From the NCBI RefSeq assembly GCF_004210375.1, contig NC_134831.1:42938035-43002034 (forward strand): 64,000 nucleotides of DNA. Direction: 5' to 3'. Below the pieces are notes generated by a model. The model worked only from the letters and a program-made list of their open reading frames with translations. It did no database searches and was not told the origin of the DNA. Position 1 is the stretch's first letter. Each line of letters opens with the position of its first letter. Shown here piece by piece: positions 59,490 through 64,000 of this stretch. The position numbers were made by a program, and so were the translations under genes. The stretch is from Tachypleus tridentatus (lineage: Eukaryota; Arthropoda; Merostomata; Xiphosura; Limulidae).

Positions 59490-59772
59490 CCCGGCATGGC
59501 CAAGCGTGTTAAGGCGTGCGACTCGTAATCTGAGGGTCACGGGTACGCATCCTCGTTGCACCAAACATGCTCGCCCTTTCATCCGTGGGGGCGTTATACT
59601 GTGACGGTCAATCCCACTATTCGTTGGTGAAAGAGTAGCCCAAGTGTTGACGGTGGGTGGTGATGACTAGTTGCCTTCCCTCTAGTCTTACACTACTGAA
59701 TTAGGGACAGCTAGCACAGATAGCCCTCGAGTAGCTTTGTGCGAAATTCAAAAACAAACAAACAAACAAAAC
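59490..59772 (+). mobile_element. Young SINE-1 with target-site duplication
   Basis: The best preserved SINE-1 in the window: head GGCATGGCCAAGCGTGTTAA, B box GGTACGCATCCTC, 3' block TAGGGACAGCTAGCACAGAT and a CAAA-repeat tail. It is flanked by the direct repeat AGTAAACACAAAGG at 59476-59489 and 59773-59786. The single-copy empty site is present in unit M at 33852-33865. Confidence 0.95.
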
Positions 59773-60087
59773 AGTAAACACAAAGGGTTAAGAAATTAGG
59801 TTAAATTGTTAATTAAATTGTGTTGCTATAGAAATAAAGACATGTAGCCGTATTACTAGATGTCGAAACACATCTTTAAGTAAGACAAATGATGTCACTT
59901 AGTGCTTGTTTCATATATACTTCTGAAAGAAAAAAATTAAATATACCTATATGTCTTGCAGATTTAAAGAAACTTTATATTTAATATGCGTTGTTTTCTT
60001 AAGCTTAGTAATGCACTCGGACTTTTTGTTTTTTGACTACCATCGTTAGCAAGTCCTGAAATTTATCGATATGCGCACTGAAATTCA

Positions 60088-60186
60088 TCATGGTTGAAAA
60101 GCAGAGCATGTTTGGTGCGACGAGGTTTCAAACCCGTGACCCTCAGATTAGGAGTCGAGCATATCAACCACATGACCATTACGGAC
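60088..60186 (-). mobile_element. SINE-1 head fragment
   Basis: Minus-strand head end of the SINE-1 that is complete in unit M at 34212-34473. It has GTTTGGTGCGACGAGGTTTC through GACCATTACGGACC. Confidence 0.75.
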
Positions 60187-60204
60187 CAGCATATAGTTTA
60201 TTTA

Positions 60205-60870
60205 AATTATTTATACACTGCTGGGCAAAATGTTAAGACCAATGATCATAAAAAAAATTCGCATTTTACGTTGTTAAACTCAACCACTTACTTGAGGAGA
60301 GCTTCAAAAGATGAAAATAAAAAAAAGGAAAATTAAAAATAATTTTTTTTAGCATTTAATAGGAAAAATGTGAACAGTATGGAATTAGCCTGAATACTAG
60401 CTGGTCAAAAGTTTAAGACCATACCAAAAAGAAGTCCTAAACAGGGTAAGAAATGCCCTACAAGACATCTCAGTTGTGAGTTGCACGGTCTTCATTGCGA
60501 ATGATTGCAAATATTCGCTTTCGCATGGTCGATATAAGAGATTGCAGAAGGCTGGCTGGAATGTTCTTCCAAGTTGCAAAGATGGCTTCACTAAGATCAT
60601 GCACTGTTTGGAACTGATATACATTTCTATAGACTTTCATTACCACCAACCCCCAAACATTTTCTATGGGGTTCAGTTCGGGCGAACACGCTAGATGGTC
60701 TAATAAAGTCACGTTATTCGTCATAAAAAATTCCTTTGTCTTGCGAACATTGTGGATTGAAACGTTGTCCTGCTAAAAGATCCAGTCATTTCCACACAAG
60801 TGAAGGCATTCAGTCAATAAGGATGCTCTCTCCATTATGCCAATGTAGCCAGCTGGTGTTTGACGCCCCT
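60205..60870 (-). mobile_element. Tc1-like transposon with transposase C-terminus (unit R)
   Basis: The left end is CACTGCTGGGCAAAATGTTAAGACC, with a second such motif, CTGGTCAAAAGTTTAAGACC, at 60400-60419. The minus strand encodes the catalytic end of a DD34E transposase. The QDN block (second Asp) and the PIENVWG block are separated by 34 residues as expected. Between them is an open stretch, and the frame 60724-60470 (NNVTLLDHLACSPELNP and on) runs into the C-terminus. The first Asp region and N-terminus are missing. A stop sits just before QDN. Inactive. Confidence 0.85.
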
Positions 60871-61030
60871 GTATATCATAAAGCTCAATTTTTCCATGGA
60901 AGAAGGAAACATAAAGTAACACCTTTTTACCTATATTAAAAAATGAAATCAAACATTTAAGCACGCCTTATACATTTCTTACTGAATTACATAACACCCT
61001 ACAAACATGTGGTCAGCTGTGGATCAGTTT
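60870..61030 (+). mobile_element. Penelope-like element 3' end (unit R)
   Basis: Homologous to 14115-14280 and 35440-35560: the end of the coding region, then ACATGTGGTCAGCTGTGGAT. It is joined to the Tc1 element at the same position as in unit L. Confidence 0.6.
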
Positions 61031-62889
61031 CCTCTTTATTTCTTTATGAACCTGACTGTGACCGAAGTAGGTGGAAACAAAGAGCTTTCTCTATCAATAC
61101 CTGCCGTTTTTAAATATATATTTTTCTCTACAAGAGGGTTTTCTCGTCATCGCGAAATGTCAATAATTGTTTTGTACATGAAAGAAAAGTAATTTTCTAA
61201 CAAGCTCAATACATATAGAAATTCTTACATCATTCCTCTCTTGTTTCTGTCCAAAACTGTAAAACAATAAAGAAAGATTACACTAACATTAATGATGGAA
61301 GCCATCTGTTCTAAAACACAAGGTTTTTCTTTGTTATACTTATGCATCTATATTTATTGAGTTGTGCGCATGCCCACAAATAGAACACTTGTTGCACAAG
61401 AGTAAATATAATTTGACAAAAGTTATTTCTCTCTCTGTGAAGTCATAGCGTTTCTTAGTTTTCATGTATCATATTTTTTGTGACGGTTAAAATAACTATA
61501 ACTTTTTGTCCAAAATATTTTTTTAAAAAAGAAAGAAAGAGTATTGGACTCTATAAGTAGCTATTTCAGTTATATTTTAGCGGTAGCGGAAAGTAAATAA
61601 GAACAGTTACAGTATAAGCATTACAAAATTTACCGTTTAATCTCGTTTCATAATGACTTTTACTTTATTAATTACCGAAGTTAAAAATATGTACTGTTTT
61701 CAATGTCTTAGTATACTCCAGATTTACTTTTGTTAGATACCACTTGCCTTATTTCAGTTTTACATATGGTGGTTTTCTATTTATTATAAATCTTTGTTTC
61801 ACTAAATAGTTACACGTACTAAATTAAGACAGATGTATCATGTGTTGCACATTCCTTATTATTCCATATTGTGTCAGGATCACGCAATCTTCGATCTCAA
61901 CTGTAATTCTAACAAAATTATGTGAAGCAACTGAGTTAAACCATACACAACTCATCGAAATAAAATTATTTTCAGATTGTCTAATGATGTGTGAATTAGC
62001 GTTTGATGTTGTTTCTCAATCAAATGAGGTCCTAAACACGCCGCTATTATACAAGATTTTCCGCTTTCATGGGGAACATTGAAAGCTATAGCATTCAAAA
62101 TAATATCCTGTAATTTTACAGCCTTTAACAATCATGAGATACAGTTAGTAAAGTTATTCTACAACAAAATAATAAAGAAAATTTTCTTATAGAATACTTA
62201 TCCTTGTGTACAATGCACCAAGGCCTAAACTCGATAAGGTAGAAGTTTTTATATCATTGAAATTGAGTGATGTGGTAAATACAATAGCTTTTACTAAATT
62301 TTAAAGAATTTCTTACTTTTTATACAATTTGATTTTGGCGTTAACAGAGTATGTTTTTCACGTCATTTTTATTAATCCTTTGATATGTTTAATTCTTTAA
62401 CACTGATTGACTGATTTTTACTTTTTCTTGTTCCTGGGCAGAAAGTGTTATTTTCCAATTGTTTATGCCTAAGTAAATGGTAAATACCTATTTTTCTATT
62501 GAAACTCTTCTTTTGTAACCTGGGAGCGTATAACGAAAACGTGATGAGAGATTATATTTGGAGGCTGATACGTGAAAGACATTTACATTACAGTCGCAAA
62601 TCTCGAAAAACTACACACTTCTAAACATTTTGTTCGTTTTTATGTAACATAAGTATAAATACATGTAAATTTTGATTAATATCGTTTTATACAAATCTTA
62701 TGTAAATGAAAATGCGCAAATTTGATCGTTTATACCTAGAAAATAAGTTAATTTCTAAATTTCATTATCCTGGTCACAGAACCAAAGTGTGAAGAGAATA
62801 ATGACTTTTTTCTGTACTTTCTGAACATAAGCAATTAAGTAATAGCACATATTATCCAGGAACAAAATTTGTGTTACATGGTTTTATAG
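61030..62889. other. Duplicated flank upstream of R transporter remnant
   Basis: Homologous to 35570-37375. No gene seen. The frame 61840-62082 is interrupted in M and, on the other strand, in L. Confidence 0.5.
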
Positions 62890-63000
62890 GAAATTATGCA
62901 CAAAGCTACACAATGGGCTATATGTATTCTGCTCACCACAAGTATCGAAAACCGGTTTCTTGAACTGTGAGTCCTCAGTCATACCGTTGTGACAATAGAG
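62890..63000 (-). mobile_element. SINE-2 copy, partner of 37376-37495
   Basis: Minus-strand SINE-2 with AAAGCTACACAATGGGCTAT and GTATCGAAAACCGGTTTCTT, at the same distance from the transporter start as in unit M. Confidence 0.8.
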
Positions 63001-63201
63001 GGTTTATAATACTGAAGAATGGCTTGATGTAATGGCAAGACAATTAAGACCAAATGAGCAATACACGTTTTGCAGTTGTCGTTGTATGGTGTGATTAGTT
63101 AAATGCTCTATAACATTGATGTGCATAACTATGAATAACTATTTTCTTAATTTATTCAAAACTATAAAGTACTTGTTTTATTTGTGTGTAAAATTAGTAG
63201 A

Positions 63202-63393
63202 ATGGAAATTCAACCATTGATGTCAGTTGCTGGATATTTCCTGATTTAACTGGCACTCGGTACAGTACTAACGTTTGGAAACATTTCTTCTTACCTAAAA
63301 CAAAGGGTCAAGAAGAATACAACGTATGAAGAAACTAGCTATATTTTCTGTGCATTTATCTTTACATGTTCATTGTTTTACTTTGGAGGCAAA
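63202..63393 (+). pseudogene. MFS transporter pseudogene, exon 1 (unit R copy)
   Basis: Starts MEIQPLMSVAGYFLI, then TAA at 63247-63249 where the intact gene has Tyr. After the stop the frame stays open (LALGTVLTFGNIS) with an in-frame 12-base deletion, then KQRVKKNTTYEETSYIF to YFGGK. About 170 bases are then missing, including motif A, the exon end and the splice donor. Upstream sequence, including the SINE-2, is conserved with M. Later exons are outside the window. Confidence 0.9.
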
Positions 63394-64000
63394 CCTGTAA
63401 TTAACAAAACTCAGTAAAGTTTGTATTAATATAGAGACGTCATTAGAATTTTCATTGAAAGAAAGCAAGACACCTTTTTACTGAAATAGAGGGTTTACTA
63501 CAAGGTATTTGGGTTTTATGAAGTGAAAATTAATCGTCACTTTTTATCTATTTTAGGTAAATGAATATAAGTTCTACGTTCTTCTCTTTTTAGTTTATGT
63601 ACTTTGTGAGATAGAAAATTTTACTTTTATTTTGCTGTGGTTTTTATTTACGGTTTGTTTGATGATCCTTCTATCATTTCGTTCAAATATGTCGTTTAGT
63701 CGTTTTGAAATGTTAACTTACATTTTATCTAGTGCACATTGAATTACAATATGCACATATTAGTAAATTAACACGATTTCTTAATTCATTAAAATAATTA
63801 ATAGCACTGATATTATGTTGTATTGCTAGTAGCAGGTCAGTCATTATTTATGAACTGAAATTTGGATTATTTATACATTTTGTATTCAAACTCATTGAAA
63901 ATTTCTCTCCGATATCTTATTTTCTCAAAATTTAAGAAAATTAGTGAATACAGAGTTTACTTAATGCAGAGTTAGAAAAGTTATTTACTGATAGAAGTAA
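63394..64000. other. Remnant of transporter intron 1 (unit R)
   Basis: Aligns with 38066-38670 of the intact gene's first intron, for example TTAATCGTCACTTTTTATCT. No further features. Confidence 0.7.

Larger units (their letters stand above)
49965..64000 (+). repeat. Segmental duplication unit R (runs off the window)
   Basis: The third copy of the unit. Its start is homologous to 7875 on, and its later part to M. A Jockey-like LINE plus a deletion replaces the gag-like region (M 31195-33600). Exon 1 of the transporter is at 63202, so later exons would lie beyond 64000. Confidence 0.85.

Noticed and set aside
1..64000. CRISPR arrays, prokaryotic operons, integrated virus or phage
   Set aside because: No regularly spaced repeats, no ribosome-binding-site-led gene clusters, and no capsid, integrase or polymerase genes of viral type; reverse transcriptases present are LINE or Penelope type.

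Overview
This is a eukaryotic nuclear window. It is strongly AT-rich, with one interrupted gene that has clean GT-AG introns, and most of the rest is degraded transposable elements. The two commonest repeats are tRNA-derived SINEs. Their sequence, with the CAAACAAAC-type tail of SINE-1 and the 'GCTTTGTGCTTAATT' 3' end of SINE-2, is the kind I associate with chelicerate arthropods, most likely a horseshoe crab. That assignment is from memory and is tentative.

The only gene I believe is intact is a nine-exon major facilitator superfamily (MFS) transporter on the + strand, 37692-45152. It encodes 494 residues with 12 predicted membrane segments. All eight introns keep phase, and the sequence most resembles the oxalate:formate antiporter / apicomplexan pyruvate carrier branch of MFS. 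It sits at the 3' end of a roughly 16 kb segment present three times in direct orientation: unit L (about 7875-23568), unit M (about 28930-45602) and unit R (about 49965 to beyond the window end). In L the gene is a wreck: exons 1, 3 and 4 are missing, there are in-frame stops, a SINE lies inside exon 5, two donors are GT to GC, and a LINE sits in an intron. In R the first exon carries a stop and has lost its donor. Only M looks functional.

Layout: 20-2680 is one arm of a large inverted duplication (other arm 24340-26963). 2740-4125 is repeated directly at 27710-28922. 4260-6320 is a CR1-like LINE whose ORF1 contains a decayed SGNH-esterase domain. Unit L (7875-23568) starts with a minus-strand Penelope-like reverse transcriptase remnant, followed by conserved non-coding sequence, gag-like remnants, a Tc1 fragment, a Penelope 3' end and the L transporter pseudogene. 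The L-M spacer holds a second kind of Tc1 fragment (23568-23965) and the second inverted arm. Unit M has the same order, plus a better preserved Penelope RT/GIY-YIG remnant (34500-35560) and the intact gene. The M-R spacer (45603-49964) is nearly featureless. Unit R repeats the order, with a nearly full-length but broken Jockey-like LINE inserted (54595 to about 59000) and only the first exon of the transporter inside the window.

I found no RNA gene that looks functional, no CRISPR array and no prokaryotic operon. I do not see a clearly new biological system. The most informative structure is the triplicated unit with one surviving gene, and the transposon insertions that date the copies relative to each other.
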